A stretch of DNA of 64,000 bases, from contig NZ_LMEY01000029.1 of assembly GCF_001426665.1 (NCBI RefSeq), positions 384,654 through 448,653 on the forward strand, written 5' to 3'. Positions 41,343 through 50,886 of the stretch are shown here, in pieces; the first letter of the stretch is position 1; each line of letters opens with the position of its first letter. The position numbers and the translations under genes are program-made. The notes under the pieces are model-generated. The model had not been told where the DNA came from and ran no database searches. It was given only the letters and a program-made list of their open reading frames with translations. The DNA is from Rhizobium sp. Root1334 (GTDB lineage: Bacteria; Pseudomonadota; Alphaproteobacteria; Rhizobiales; Rhizobiaceae).

Positions 41343-43250
41343 CTAGAGACCGATACCGCGCGTCTGCAGCACCGCGGCGATTTCGTCGAGCACGGCCGGA
41401 TCGTCGATGGTCGCCGGCATCTTCCAGTCTTCGTGATCGGCAATCTTCTGCATCGTGCCGCGCAAGATCTTGCCCGAACGCGTCTTGGGCAGACGCTTGA
41501 CGCAGATCGCCATCTTGAAGGCTGCCACAGGGCCGATGCGCTCACGAACAAGACCAACGACCTCCCTCTCGATATCGGCTGTTTCACGGGAAACATTGGC
41601 ATTGATGACCAGGAAACCGGCGGGCACCTGACCCTTGATCGGATCGGCAATGCCGATGACCGCGCATTCGGCCACATCGGCGTGGCTGGCGCAGATTTCC
41701 TCCATGGCGCCGGTGGAGAGGCGATGGCCGGCGACATTAATGATATCGTCGGTGCGCGACATGATGAAGATGTAGCCATCCTGATCGATATAGCCGGCGT
41801 CGGCCGTTCGATAGTAACCGGGGAATTCGGCAAGGCACGTGTCGTGAAACCGCTGATCGGCGTTCCAGAATGTCGGCAGGCAACCCGGCGGCATTGGCAG
41901 CTTGATGACGACATTGCCCAGCGTTCCGGATTCCACGGGGTGACCGGCGTCATCCAGCACCTGCACGTCATATCCCGGCAGCGGCACGGCGGCAGAGCCA
42001 TACTTCACCGGCAGCAAACCGAGCCCGATCGGGTTTCCGGCCACGGGCCAGCCCGTTTCCGTTTGCCACCAATTGTCGATGACGGGAACACCGAGTTTCT
42101 CTTCTGCCCAGGCGACCGTATCCGGATCGGCGCGTTCGCCCGCCAGAAAGAGGGCCTTAAAACTCGACAGGTCGTAACGGTGGATCAATTCGCCCTGCGG
42201 ATCCTCCTTGCGGATGGCGCGAAAAGCAGTCGGCGCCGTAAACAGCGTGGTCACGCGATGCTGTTCGATCACGCGCCAATAGGCGCCAGCATCGGGCGTG
42301 CCCACCGGTTTTCCTTCATAGAGGATTGCCGTCGAGCCGTTCAGCAGCGGCCCATAGACGATGTAGCAGTGGCCAACGACCCAACCGATATCAGATGCCG
42401 CCCAAAACACCTCGCCCGGCTTGATACCGAAGAAATGCTGCATAGACCATTTAAGCGCGACCATGTGGCCGCCATTGTCACGCACGACGCCTTTCGGCTG
42501 GCCCGTAGTTCCCGACGTATAGAGGATATAAAGCGGATCAGTGGCCAGAACCGGCGTGCAGGGCACGTCGGCGCCTTGCTGTTTGGCTGATGTAACAGCG
42601 GCGGCGAAGTCTATGTCGCGGTCCGCTTGCAACTCGGCCTTCAACATGGACCGTTGAAAGACAAGGCAATGCTCCGGCTTGTGCCGGCTGATCTCGATCG
42701 CCGCATCGAGCAACGGCTTGTAGGCAATCGTTTTACCAGCCTCGATGCCGCAACTGGCCGATAGGACCAGCTTTGCCTCGCAATCGGTGATGCGGGTTGC
42801 CAGTTCACTCGCCGCGAAACCACCGAAAACAACGGAGTGAGTGGCACCAATACGGGCCGAAGCGAGCATGGCGAACACGGCCTGCGGGATCATCGGCATG
42901 TAGATGATGATCCGGTCGCCCTTGCCTATCCCCAGATCGCGATAGACGGAAGCGAGCGCCACGACCTCATCAAGCATGGCCCGGTAGGTCCAGTGTTCGA
43001 CGGTGCCGGTCACCGGACTGTCGTAAATCAACGCGTTCTGATCGCCGAGCCCCACTGCTACCTGGCGATCGAGGCAATTGAAACAGGTATTGGTTTCACC
43101 CCCGGGAAACCAGCGCCCGTAAACGCCCTGACCGGGATCGAAAACCCGATCGAACGGCTGGAACCAGTCAATCTCGCGGGCTGCTTCGGCCCAGAATGCC
43201 TCCGGCTCCTGTTTCCATGCACTGTAAACACCGGAATAGCTGCTCGCCAT
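41343..43250 (-). CDS. prpE: Propionyl-CoA synthetase (PrpE-like)
   Basis: 635-aa AMP-forming acyl-CoA ligase. It shares the YTSGTTGQPKG nucleotide loop, WWQTETGW and the C-terminal LPKTRSGKILR with Acs. The MASSYSGVYSAWKQEPEAFWAEAA start and the FNCLDRQV segment are typical of the PrpE branch, which activates propionate and other short acids. I took the ATG at 43250, preceded by GGAGGAG, rather than the upstream 43271 codon. The gene lies 2.4 kb from acs. A one-mismatch parS-like sequence lies inside it at 41580. Confidence 0.9.
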   Translation of the reverse strand: MASSYSGVYSAWKQEPEAFWAEAAREIDWFQPFDRVFDPGQGVYGRWFPGGETNTCFNCLDRQVAVGLGDQNALIYDSPVTGTVEHWTYRAMLDEVVALASVYRDLGIGKGDRIIIYMPMIPQAVFAMLASARIGATHSVVFGGFAASELATRITDCEAKLVLSASCGIEAGKTIAYKPLLDAAIEISRHKPEHCLVFQRSMLKAELQADRDIDFAAAVTSAKQQGADVPCTPVLATDPLYILYTSGTTGQPKGVVRDNGGHMVALKWSMQHFFGIKPGEVFWAASDIGWVVGHCYIVYGPLLNGSTAILYEGKPVGTPDAGAYWRVIEQHRVTTLFTAPTAFRAIRKEDPQGELIHRYDLSSFKALFLAGERADPDTVAWAEEKLGVPVIDNWWQTETGWPVAGNPIGLGLLPVKYGSAAVPLPGYDVQVLDDAGHPVESGTLGNVVIKLPMPPGCLPTFWNADQRFHDTCLAEFPGYYRTADAGYIDQDGYIFIMSRTDDIINVAGHRLSTGAMEEICASHADVAECAVIGIADPIKGQVPAGFLVINANVSRETADIEREVVGLVRERIGPVAAFKMAICVKRLPKTRSGKILRGTMQKIADHEDWKMPATIDDPAVLDEIAAVLQTRGIGL

Positions 43251-43366
43251 TGCCGTCTCCTCCACTTCCATACCGGATGAACCGGCCTCCGCAGAGAAGC
43301 ATAGGAGATTGCCGGAGCAGGGAGAAGCCAGACGAAAGCGTTAGACCTTCAGAACGAGCTGACGGT

Positions 43367-44026
43367 TCAGCGTGTCCCGAAGATCGCCGAGCCGACACGA
43401 ACGCTGGTGGCGCCAAACTGTACGGCAATATCGAAATCGCCGGACATACCCATGGAGAGCTTTTTCAGGCCGCACCGTTCTGCAAGCTTGGCAAGCAGCG
43501 CGAAATGCGGGCCGGGATTTTCATCCGCCGGCGGAATGCACATCAACCCTTCCACCGGAATGCCGATCGTTTCTCTGCACAGTGTGACGAAAGCCACGGT
43601 ATCATCCGGTGCGATGCCTGCCTTCTGCGGCTCAAGCCCGGTATTGACCTGGACATAGAGGCGAACGGGCTTGCCTTGCCGTGTGATTTCCGCCGCAATG
43701 GCACGAGCGATCTTCTCGCGATCGATGGTCTCGATAACATCGAATAGCGCTACGGCATCCGCCGCCTTGTTGGATTGCAGCGGGCCGATCAGATGAAGCT
43801 CGATGTCAGCGGTTTCCGCCTTCAGCTCCGGCCACTTCCCCTGCGCTTCCTGGACGCGGTTTTCGCCGAAAGTCCGCTGGCCTGTTGCAATCACGGGACG
43901 GATAGCATCGGCATCGAAGGTCTTGGAGACCGCAACCAGCGCAGCGGTTCCAAACGGACGACCAGCGGCATCCTCTGCATCGCGAATCCGGCTCAAGACA
44001 TCATTCAACCGTTCTTCCACGTTCAT
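43367..44026 (-). CDS. PLP homeostasis protein, YggS family
   Basis: 219-aa alanine racemase-fold protein that binds pyridoxal phosphate and regulates B6 and amino/keto acid pools. The PLP lysine is in VAVSKTF (Lys35 from this start), with FGENRVQEAQ, ELHLIGPLQSNK, YVQVNTG and the C-terminal MGMSGDF and VRVGSAIFG motifs. The ATG at 44026 (MNVEERL) has GGAG 9 bp upstream; several in-frame Met codons lie further up. The leucyl-tRNA synthetase gene is divergent. Confidence 0.9.
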   Translation of the reverse strand: MNVEERLNDVLSRIRDAEDAAGRPFGTAALVAVSKTFDADAIRPVIATGQRTFGENRVQEAQGKWPELKAETADIELHLIGPLQSNKAADAVALFDVIETIDREKIARAIAAEITRQGKPVRLYVQVNTGLEPQKAGIAPDDTVAFVTLCRETIGIPVEGLMCIPPADENPGPHFALLAKLAERCGLKKLSMGMSGDFDIAVQFGATSVRVGSAIFGTR

Positions 44027-44237
44027 CGCCATCATCTCCATCACTTTCAGCCTGAGGGGCGCAATAGTCAAACTGAACAGGACTGCCAAGCCGTAATCAC
44101 CGGATGTCGGCCAAATGCTTCAAAGTTTTGCCTCAAAGCCTTCCAAAACTTGACGCTACGCTTGTTTCATGGTGAAGGTCACGCCAAATATCCAGGGGAC
44201 TGATTTCCCCTCGCCCAATTTCCGGAACATCGATCAT

Positions 44238-46868
44238 ATGGCTACCGAACGTTACAATCCGCGCGATTCTGAACCCCGCTGGCAACAGGAATGGGAAAAG
44301 AACAACGTCTTCACCACGGACAACACCGATCCGCGCGAAAAATATTACGTCCTCGAGATGTTCCCGTATCCGTCGGGCCGGATTCACATGGGCCATGTCC
44401 GCAACTACGCCATGGGCGACGTCGTGGCGCGCTACAAGCGGGCACGCGGCTATAACGTCCTGCATCCGATGGGCTGGGATGCTTTCGGCATGCCGGCGGA
44501 AAATGCCGCGATGGAACGCGGCGTGCACCCGGCCGCCTGGACCTACCAGAACATTGCCTCGATGAAGGCGCAGCTGAAGGTCATGGGACTGTCGCTTGAC
44601 TGGTCGCGTGAGTTCGCCACCTGCGACGTCGAATATTACCAGCATCAGCAGCACCTGTTCGTGGATTTCCTCGAAAAGGGCCTCGTCTACCGCAAGCAGT
44701 CGAAGGTCAACTGGGATCCGGTCGATAACACCGTTCTGGCCAATGAACAGGTGATCGATGGACGCGGCTGGCGCTCCGGTGCCTTGGTCGAACAGCGGGA
44801 ACTGACACAATGGTTCTTCCGCATCACCGATTTCAACCAGGACCTGCTCGATTCGCTCGACACGCTGGATCAGTGGCCGGAAAAGGTCCGTCTGATGCAG
44901 AAGAACTGGATCGGCCGCTCCGAGGGTCTGACCATCCGCTGGGAAATCGTTCCAGGCACCGGTGCAGCAGACACGACCGAAGTCGCCGTCTACACGACCC
45001 GGCCGGACACGCTGTTTGGCGCCTCCTTCCTGGCCATTGCCGCTGATCATCCGCTGGCGCGCCAGGCGGCGGCCGGTAACGCAGAGATCGAAACCTTCTG
45101 CGAGGAAACCCGCCGCGCCGGCACATCGCTGGCAGCGCTGGAAACGGCTGAGAAAAAGGGCATCGATACCGGCATCCGCGTCAAGCACCCGCTTGACCCG
45201 AGCTGGGAACTGCCGGTCTACGTCGCCAATTTCGTGCTGATGGACTATGGTACCGGCGCGATCTTCGGCTGCCCGTCTGGCGACCAGCGCGACCTCGACT
45301 TCGCCCGCAAGTACGGACTGCCGGTTGTTGCCGTGGTGATGCCGAAGGACGGCGACGCTGCAAGCTTTACGATTGGCGATGAAGCCTATGTCGGCGACGG
45401 CGTGATGATCAATTCACGCCATCTCGACGGCCTGACGATCGAAGAAGCCTTTGACAAGGTGGCCTCGGGCCTGGAGCAGGCCTCGCTCGGCAATGCACCG
45501 CAGGCTGAGCGCAAGGTCAATTTCCGCCTGCGCGACTGGGGCATTTCCCGCCAGCGCTATTGGGGCTGCCCGATCCCGGTTATCCATTGCGACGATTGCG
45601 GCGTCGTCCCCGTGCCAAAGGCTGATCTGCCGGTCAAGCTGCCTGATGACGTCACTTTCGACAAGCCGGGCAATCCGCTCGACCGTCACCCCACATGGCG
45701 TCACGTGTCCTGCCCGCAATGCGGCAAGGACGCACGCCGCGAAACCGACACGATGGACACGTTCGTCGATTCCTCCTGGTATTTTGCCCGTTTCACGGCC
45801 CCATGGGAAAGCAAACCGACCGATCCGGCAGCAGTCGATCACTGGCTGCCGGTCGACCAGTATATCGGCGGCATCGAGCATGCGATCCTGCATCTGCTCT
45901 ATTCACGCTTCTTTACCCGGGCAATGAAGGCCACGGGGCATGCCGGTCTCGACGAGCCCTTCAAGGGCCTGTTCACCCAGGGCATGGTCGTGCACGAAAC
46001 CTATAGCCGCGGGCAGGGCGCTCAGCGCGAATGGGTGACGCCGGCCGAAATCATCATCGTCGAAACCGACGGCAAGCGGCAGGCAAGCCTAATTGAAACC
46101 GGCGAACCCATTACCATCGGTTCGATCGAGAAAATGTCGAAATCGAAGAAGAACGTTGTCGATCCAGACGATATCATTGCTTCCTATGGCGCTGATACCG
46201 CGCGCTTCTTCGTACTTTCCGACTCGCCCCCCGATCGCGATGTGATCTGGTCGGAAGCCGGCGTCGAAGGCGCCCACCGTTTCGTCCAGCGCCTGTGGCG
46301 GCTGGTGTCCGAAGCGTCGGACGCACTGAAAGCCGTTGAAGCAAGACCCGCTTCCACTGGTCCTGCTCTGGCGATCTCGCAGGCCGCCCACAAGACGCTG
46401 AAAGCCGTTCAGGCGGACTATGACAAGCTCGCCTTCAACAAGGCCGTGGCGCGGCTCTATGAGCTCGTCAATACCCTTGCCAATCCGCTGACGCAGGTTG
46501 CGACGGGAACAGCGGATCAAGAGACCACAGCGGCCGCCAAGGATGCCGTGTCGATCCTGATCAGCCTGGTCGCTCCGATGATGCCGCATCTCGCCGAGCA
46601 ATGCTGGCAGGAGATCGGCGGAGCGGGCCTGGTCGCCCAGACGGCCTGGCCGGCCTACAGCGACGCGCTGGTTGCCGAAAACGAAGTGACCATGCCTGTG
46701 CAGATCAATGGCAAGAAGCGCGCCGATTTGACAATTGCGCGGGATGCAGATCAGACTGCAATCGAAGCTGCCGTTCTGGCGCTCGAGCCGGTCAAGACCG
46801 CATTGAACGGACAAAACCCGAAAAAGATCATCGTCGTGCCGCAGAGGATCGTGAATGTCGTTGTCTGA
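44238..46868 (+). CDS. leuS: Leucyl-tRNA synthetase
   Basis: 876-aa class I synthetase charging tRNA-Leu. The ATP-binding HIGH-type motif appears as IHMGH (about residues 49-53), the editing domain covers roughly 225-415 (TTRPDTLFGASFL), and the KMSKSKKN motif occurs around residue 632. I chose the ATG at 44238 (MATERYNPRD) as in other rhizobial LeuS; the in-frame ATG at 44169 would add 23 residues. Its end overlaps the lptE start by 14 bp, consistent with a leuS-lptE-holA operon. Confidence 0.97.
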   Translation: MATERYNPRDSEPRWQQEWEKNNVFTTDNTDPREKYYVLEMFPYPSGRIHMGHVRNYAMGDVVARYKRARGYNVLHPMGWDAFGMPAENAAMERGVHPAAWTYQNIASMKAQLKVMGLSLDWSREFATCDVEYYQHQQHLFVDFLEKGLVYRKQSKVNWDPVDNTVLANEQVIDGRGWRSGALVEQRELTQWFFRITDFNQDLLDSLDTLDQWPEKVRLMQKNWIGRSEGLTIRWEIVPGTGAADTTEVAVYTTRPDTLFGASFLAIAADHPLARQAAAGNAEIETFCEETRRAGTSLAALETAEKKGIDTGIRVKHPLDPSWELPVYVANFVLMDYGTGAIFGCPSGDQRDLDFARKYGLPVVAVVMPKDGDAASFTIGDEAYVGDGVMINSRHLDGLTIEEAFDKVASGLEQASLGNAPQAERKVNFRLRDWGISRQRYWGCPIPVIHCDDCGVVPVPKADLPVKLPDDVTFDKPGNPLDRHPTWRHVSCPQCGKDARRETDTMDTFVDSSWYFARFTAPWESKPTDPAAVDHWLPVDQYIGGIEHAILHLLYSRFFTRAMKATGHAGLDEPFKGLFTQGMVVHETYSRGQGAQREWVTPAEIIIVETDGKRQASLIETGEPITIGSIEKMSKSKKNVVDPDDIIASYGADTARFFVLSDSPPDRDVIWSEAGVEGAHRFVQRLWRLVSEASDALKAVEARPASTGPALAISQAAHKTLKAVQADYDKLAFNKAVARLYELVNTLANPLTQVATGTADQETTAAAKDAVSILISLVAPMMPHLAEQCWQEIGGAGLVAQTAWPAYSDALVAENEVTMPVQINGKKRADLTIARDADQTAIEAAVLALEPVKTALNGQNPKKIIVVPQRIVNVVV

Positions 46869-47388
46869 AAAAGCTCAAAGATACGCGCAGATTCTGGCTT
46901 TCGGCACTCTTGCGGTCCTCGCCGGTTGCCAGGTCAAGCCGCTCTACTCGGATGGCCCGCAAGGCAAACCGGCAAAAGCACTTGCATCGATCGAGATTTC
47001 CGAAGCGGACGACCGTGTCGAGCAGGAAGTCCGCAATGCGTTGATCTTCCTGACATCGGGTGGTGCTGGCGAACCGAAGAACGCGCAATACAAACTGGCT
47101 TTGAACGTCACCAGTGAAATCCAGGGCGTTTTGTATGATCAGGACACCACCGACGACAATACCGACACCGCCGGTGCTGGCCGCGTCGTCGTCGCCGCCG
47201 ACTATAATCTGACACGTGCCGATACCGGCGAAACCGTTCGCTCCGGTAACCGTACGGCCGTCTCGCTCGTCGACTTTCCGGACCAGGAATTTGCCAAGGT
47301 TCGGGCGAGACGCGATGGCGAAAAGCGGGCTGCCAAAGAACTGGCCGAGATCATCCGCGCCGATCTCGCAGCGGCACTCGGCCGCTGA
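46855..47388 (+). CDS. lptE: LPS-assembly lipoprotein LptE
   Basis: 177-aa outer-membrane lipoprotein that plugs LptD in the lipopolysaccharide translocon. The lipobox is LAVLAGC with Cys25, following a hydrophobic signal, so mature lipid attachment is expected. The mature part begins QVKPLYSDG and contains a beta-rich domain (LALNVTSEIQGVLYDQDTT...). Its ATG lies inside the end of leuS (14 bp overlap), and holA starts 25 bp downstream. Confidence 0.88.
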   Translation: MSLSEKAQRYAQILAFGTLAVLAGCQVKPLYSDGPQGKPAKALASIEISEADDRVEQEVRNALIFLTSGGAGEPKNAQYKLALNVTSEIQGVLYDQDTTDDNTDTAGAGRVVVAADYNLTRADTGETVRSGNRTAVSLVDFPDQEFAKVRARRDGEKRAAKELAEIIRADLAAALGR

Positions 47389-47413
47389 CCTATCAGCGGC
47401 CTAAGGTGGCGGT

Positions 47414-48448
47414 ATGACCGAAATCAAATCGCACGAATTCGAGCAGTTCCTGCAGCGCCCGCTGCGGGACAACCGCATCTACCTGATCTATGGCCCCGAC
47501 CGTGGCCTCGTCTCCGAGCGCGCCGGGCAGATCGCCGCAAAAAGCGGCGTCGCGCTCGACGATCCCTTTTCCCTGATCAGGCTTGACGGTACAGACCTTC
47601 AGCAGAGCCCCGGACGCCTGCTCGACGAGGTCAACACGATCGGCCTCTTTGGCGGTGAAAAACTGGTCTGGATTCGCGCTTCGGGCACCGAAAAAATGCT
47701 GGTTGATAGTCTCACCGTGCTGTCGAAGGAACCTCCGCAGGCGAGCTATGTCATCATCGAGGCCGGCGATCTCAAAAAGGGAACAGGTGTCCGCAAAATC
47801 GGTGAAACCAGCCGGTCGATCGTATCGATCGCCTGCTATAGCGACGACGCCCGGGCAGTCAATGCGCTTATCGACCAGGAACTGGGGGCCGAAGGCCTGC
47901 GTATATCACCGGCCGCACGGGAGCGGCTGAATGAGGCTCTTGGCGGCGACCGTATCGCCTCACGCAACGAGATCCGCAAGCTGGCACTCTATTGCCGCGG
48001 CATGGGCTCGATCGAAGAGGACCACGTGCTGGAAATCGTCGGCGATGCCAGCGCCGTTTCGGTCGATGACGCCATCGATGCCGTTCTCAAGGGCGACGCC
48101 GACGGTCTTCAGCACGCCATCCGCAAGATAGCCGCGTCCAAGACGGCAATCTTTCTCGTACTTCAGGCCTGTTTGAAGCAGTTTCAGTTGCTGGATCTGA
48201 TGCGCGCCGAGATGGACGACAAGCGTCAGCAGCCAACGCAGGTTGTGGCGGCACTCGGCCGCCATCTGCACTTCCGCCGCAAGCCCCTGATCGAAGCTGC
48301 GTTGAGAACCTGGACGCTTCCGGCAATCCGGCGGGAACTCGGAAGGTTGCAAGCGGCAATTCTCCAGAGCCGTACCCGTCAGAGCCTGGAGGACAGCATC
48401 GCGATGCAGACATTGCTGGCAATCACGTTGCAATCCGCCCGCAGATAG
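47414..48448 (+). CDS. holA: DNA polymerase III delta subunit
   Basis: 344-aa clamp-loader delta subunit that opens the beta clamp. The N-terminal domain (FEQFLQRPLRDNRIYLIYGPDRGLVSERAGQIA) and central AAA+-like domain lack a functional Walker A, as expected for delta; the C-terminal collar domain is around residues 215-340. Third gene of leuS-lptE-holA, convergent with parB, whose stop lies 57 bp away with no clear terminator between. Confidence 0.93.
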   Translation: MTEIKSHEFEQFLQRPLRDNRIYLIYGPDRGLVSERAGQIAAKSGVALDDPFSLIRLDGTDLQQSPGRLLDEVNTIGLFGGEKLVWIRASGTEKMLVDSLTVLSKEPPQASYVIIEAGDLKKGTGVRKIGETSRSIVSIACYSDDARAVNALIDQELGAEGLRISPAARERLNEALGGDRIASRNEIRKLALYCRGMGSIEEDHVLEIVGDASAVSVDDAIDAVLKGDADGLQHAIRKIAASKTAIFLVLQACLKQFQLLDLMRAEMDDKRQQPTQVVAALGRHLHFRRKPLIEAALRTWTLPAIRRELGRLQAAILQSRTRQSLEDSIAMQTLLAITLQSARR

Positions 48449-48505
48449 AATTCATCTATCTGATATTCCTACATTTTCTCTATTTGTTTCGAGTCCGAAT
48501 CGATA

Positions 48506-49393
48506 TCAGCGCCGTTCGAGCAAGCGGCAGATCTCTTCCAGCTGGTCGAGCGTCTTGTAGGAAATCCGCAACTGTCCACCGGAAGCCTTGTGATTGACCG
48601 TCACGTCCAGACCGAGGCTATCGGAAAGGGTACGCTCAAGCGCCAGCGTATCGGCGTCCTTTTCCTCCTTGGGGGAAGGCTTGCCATAGGATGGATCGCT
48701 CTGGGCGCGGATATCGTTCTGCGCCAACCGTTCCGTATCACGCACCGACAAGCCCTTGGCGACGATTGAGCGGGCGAGCGTGACCGGATCGGACGTCGGG
48801 ATGAGGGCGCGTGCGTGGCCCGCCGACAAGGTACCCGACGACAGCATATCGCGGACGGGCTCCGGCAGCTTCAGCAACCGCAGACTATTGGCCACATGGC
48901 TGCGGCTTTTGCCGATGATTTCACCAAGGTCGTTCTGCGTATATCCGTGCTCAGCAATCAGTTGATCATAACCAAGCGCTTCTTCAAGCGGGTTGAGATC
49001 GGATCGCTGGACATTTTCCACGATGGCGATTTCCAGGGCGGTGCGGTCGTCGACATCACGAACGATCACCGGGATATCGGTAAAGCCTGCCAGCTGGGCG
49101 GCACGCCAACGGCGCTCGCCGGCGATGATTTCATAGCGTTCATCGGCAATGGTGCGAACGACGACAGGCTGGACGATGCCGTGCTGCCGGATGGAGCTTG
49201 CCAAATCCTGCAGTTCAGCTTCGTCAAAGGTGCGACGTGGATTACGCGGATTGCGAGCGACAAACTCGATCGGAATACGTCTGTCAGCATTGACCGGGGC
49301 AACAGGGGTGCTTGCCTGCAAAGGCTGGTCCATTTCGCCGATCAACGCCGCGAGGCCGCGGCCAAGTCTTCTTCTCGAATTGTCGTCATTCAT
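48506..49393 (-). CDS. parB: Chromosome partitioning protein ParB
   Basis: 295-aa CTPase clamp that loads at parS sites. It starts RRRLGRGLAALIGE, as is typical, then the CTP/clamp motif (VVRTIADERYEIIAGERRWRAAQLAG), the HTH (YTQNDLGEIIGKSRSHVANSLRLLKLP) and a C-terminal dimerisation domain ending EEICRLLERR. parA precedes it by 45 bp. Four one-mismatch parS sites in this window (36016, 50833, 52804, 59235) are presumable targets. Confidence 0.95.
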   Translation of the reverse strand: MNDDNSRRRLGRGLAALIGEMDQPLQASTPVAPVNADRRIPIEFVARNPRNPRRTFDEAELQDLASSIRQHGIVQPVVVRTIADERYEIIAGERRWRAAQLAGFTDIPVIVRDVDDRTALEIAIVENVQRSDLNPLEEALGYDQLIAEHGYTQNDLGEIIGKSRSHVANSLRLLKLPEPVRDMLSSGTLSAGHARALIPTSDPVTLARSIVAKGLSVRDTERLAQNDIRAQSDPSYGKPSPKEEKDADTLALERTLSDSLGLDVTVNHKASGGQLRISYKTLDQLEEICRLLERR

Positions 49394-49438
49394 CGTCAGT
49401 ACTCACACTTATCGTTACGATGTCGAATCGATTGCGGT

Positions 49439-50233
49439 TCAAGCTGCCTTGCGCAACCGCTCCCGCTGGATCACTTCCGATGCCAGCTGAAGGTAGGCCT
49501 GGCTACCGGCACATTTCAGATCGTAGAGAATTGCCGGCTTACCATAGGAAGGCGCCTCGGAAACCCGCACATTGCGGGGGATCAACGTATGGTAGACCTT
49601 TTCACCGAGATGGGTCCGGACGTCGTTAACGACCTGCTGCGCCAGATTGTTGCGGGAATCGAACATGGTCAGCACGATACCCTGGATATCCAGGGTAGGA
49701 TTGACCGACCGCCGAACCTGATCGACGGTCTCCAGCAACTGGCTCAACCCTTCCAAGGCAAAGAACTCGCATTGCAGCGGAACGAGCACCGAATGTGCAG
49801 CCGCCATTGCGTTCATCGTCAGCAGATTGAAGGATGGCGGGCAATCGACAAGCACGTAGGAATAAGCGAGTGCTTCAGGTGAGGCGAGTGCCTTGCGTAA
49901 GCGAAAGACCCGGTCGCTGGCCGCCGAAATTTCCATTTCTATGCCGAGCAGATCCATGGTCGATGGAACGATCGACAGATTGGGAACCACGGTATCCTGA
50001 ACGATCTCGGCGACATTGTGGGAACCGATCATCAACTCATAGGAAGACAGCTTTCGATCACGCCGTTGAATGCCAAGTCCGGTGCTGGCATTGCCCTGCG
50101 GGTCCAGATCAACGATCAGGACCTTTTCGCCAATAGCCGCCAAAGCGGTTGCAAGATTGATGGCTGTCGTGGTTTTGCCCACGCCACCCTTCTGATTAGC
50201 AATGGTGATAATTCTGTTCTTCTCGCCTATCAT
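49439..50233 (-). CDS. parA: Chromosome partitioning ATPase ParA
   Basis: 264-aa Walker-type ATPase that moves ParB-parS complexes. Deviant Walker A KGGVGKTTTAINLA (about residues 14-27), Walker A' VLIVDLDPQGNASTG and VLVDCPPSF. Short N-terminus typical of chromosomal ParA/Soj. Cotranscribed with rsmG (14 bp upstream) and parB, in the mnmG-rsmG-parA-parB order usual for bacteria. Confidence 0.96.
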   Translation of the reverse strand: MIGEKNRIITIANQKGGVGKTTTAINLATALAAIGEKVLIVDLDPQGNASTGLGIQRRDRKLSSYELMIGSHNVAEIVQDTVVPNLSIVPSTMDLLGIEMEISAASDRVFRLRKALASPEALAYSYVLVDCPPSFNLLTMNAMAAAHSVLVPLQCEFFALEGLSQLLETVDQVRRSVNPTLDIQGIVLTMFDSRNNLAQQVVNDVRTHLGEKVYHTLIPRNVRVSEAPSYGKPAILYDLKCAGSQAYLQLASEVIQRERLRKAA

Positions 50234-50247
50234 GCCGCATTCCGCCG

Positions 50248-50886
50248 TTATTGAGTTTTCCGCGAAAGATTTGCGATTTCGAGAACCACAGAGTCAGGCT
50301 CGACGACGCTTTGATGTTTTACCAGATCAAACTGGAAGCGGCTAACGGCTTTGTCGACTTCCTGCTGATAATCCCGGCCTTTATGGAAGAACGCGGGCGG
50401 TTTGTGCTCTGCAGTCATCCACGGAGCACAATATTCAAGAAGTTGGTTGAGATCTGCGAGTGCACGGGCCGAAATCACATCGCATTGAGGAATAGTAGCA
50501 ACCGCATCTTCAATCCGAATCGGATGCACGGAACCGCGAGCTCCGGTTTCATTCAGCGCCACACGAAGGAACGCCGCTTTCTTGTTATTGCTTTCGACGA
50601 GATGCACCCAGCCATCCCCGAGCTCCGCCAGGAAAATGGCAGTAATAATGCCAGGAAACCCGCCACCGCTGCCAAGATCCACCCATCGCTTCGGCCCCGG
50701 AGACAATTGATAGATCTGAGCGCTGTCGGCAATATGCCGTTGCCACAAATCCGACAGCGTCGATGGCGCCACAAGATTGATTGACTTGGCCCATTTTTGG
50801 AAAAGACTGGCAAAATGTTCGAGCCTATCCGACGTTTCACGTGAAACACGCAATCCGTTTAGCTCACTGGAAGGACTCGCAATCAT
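50248..50886 (-). CDS. rsmG: 16S rRNA m7G527 methyltransferase
   Basis: 212-aa SAM-dependent methyltransferase (GidB) that modifies G527 of 16S rRNA; loss can give low-level streptomycin resistance in several species. Motif I is KRWVDLGSGGGFPGIITAI; ISARALADLNQLL follows. Start ATG at 50886 overlaps the mnmG stop by 4 bp (ATGA). A parS-like site (50833-50848) lies inside its first codons. Confidence 0.94.
   Translation of the reverse strand: MIASPSSELNGLRVSRETSDRLEHFASLFQKWAKSINLVAPSTLSDLWQRHIADSAQIYQLSPGPKRWVDLGSGGGFPGIITAIFLAELGDGWVHLVESNNKKAAFLRVALNETGARGSVHPIRIEDAVATIPQCDVISARALADLNQLLEYCAPWMTAEHKPPAFFHKGRDYQQEVDKAVSRFQFDLVKHQSVVEPDSVVLEIANLSRKTQ
50833..50848. promoter_or_regulatory. parS-like ParB site within rsmG
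   Basis: CGTTTCACGTGAAACA: perfect 14-bp palindromic core with one mismatch to the 16-bp parS consensus at the first position. It encodes residues within the N-terminus of RsmG, about 0.6 kb from parA. Confidence 0.85.
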
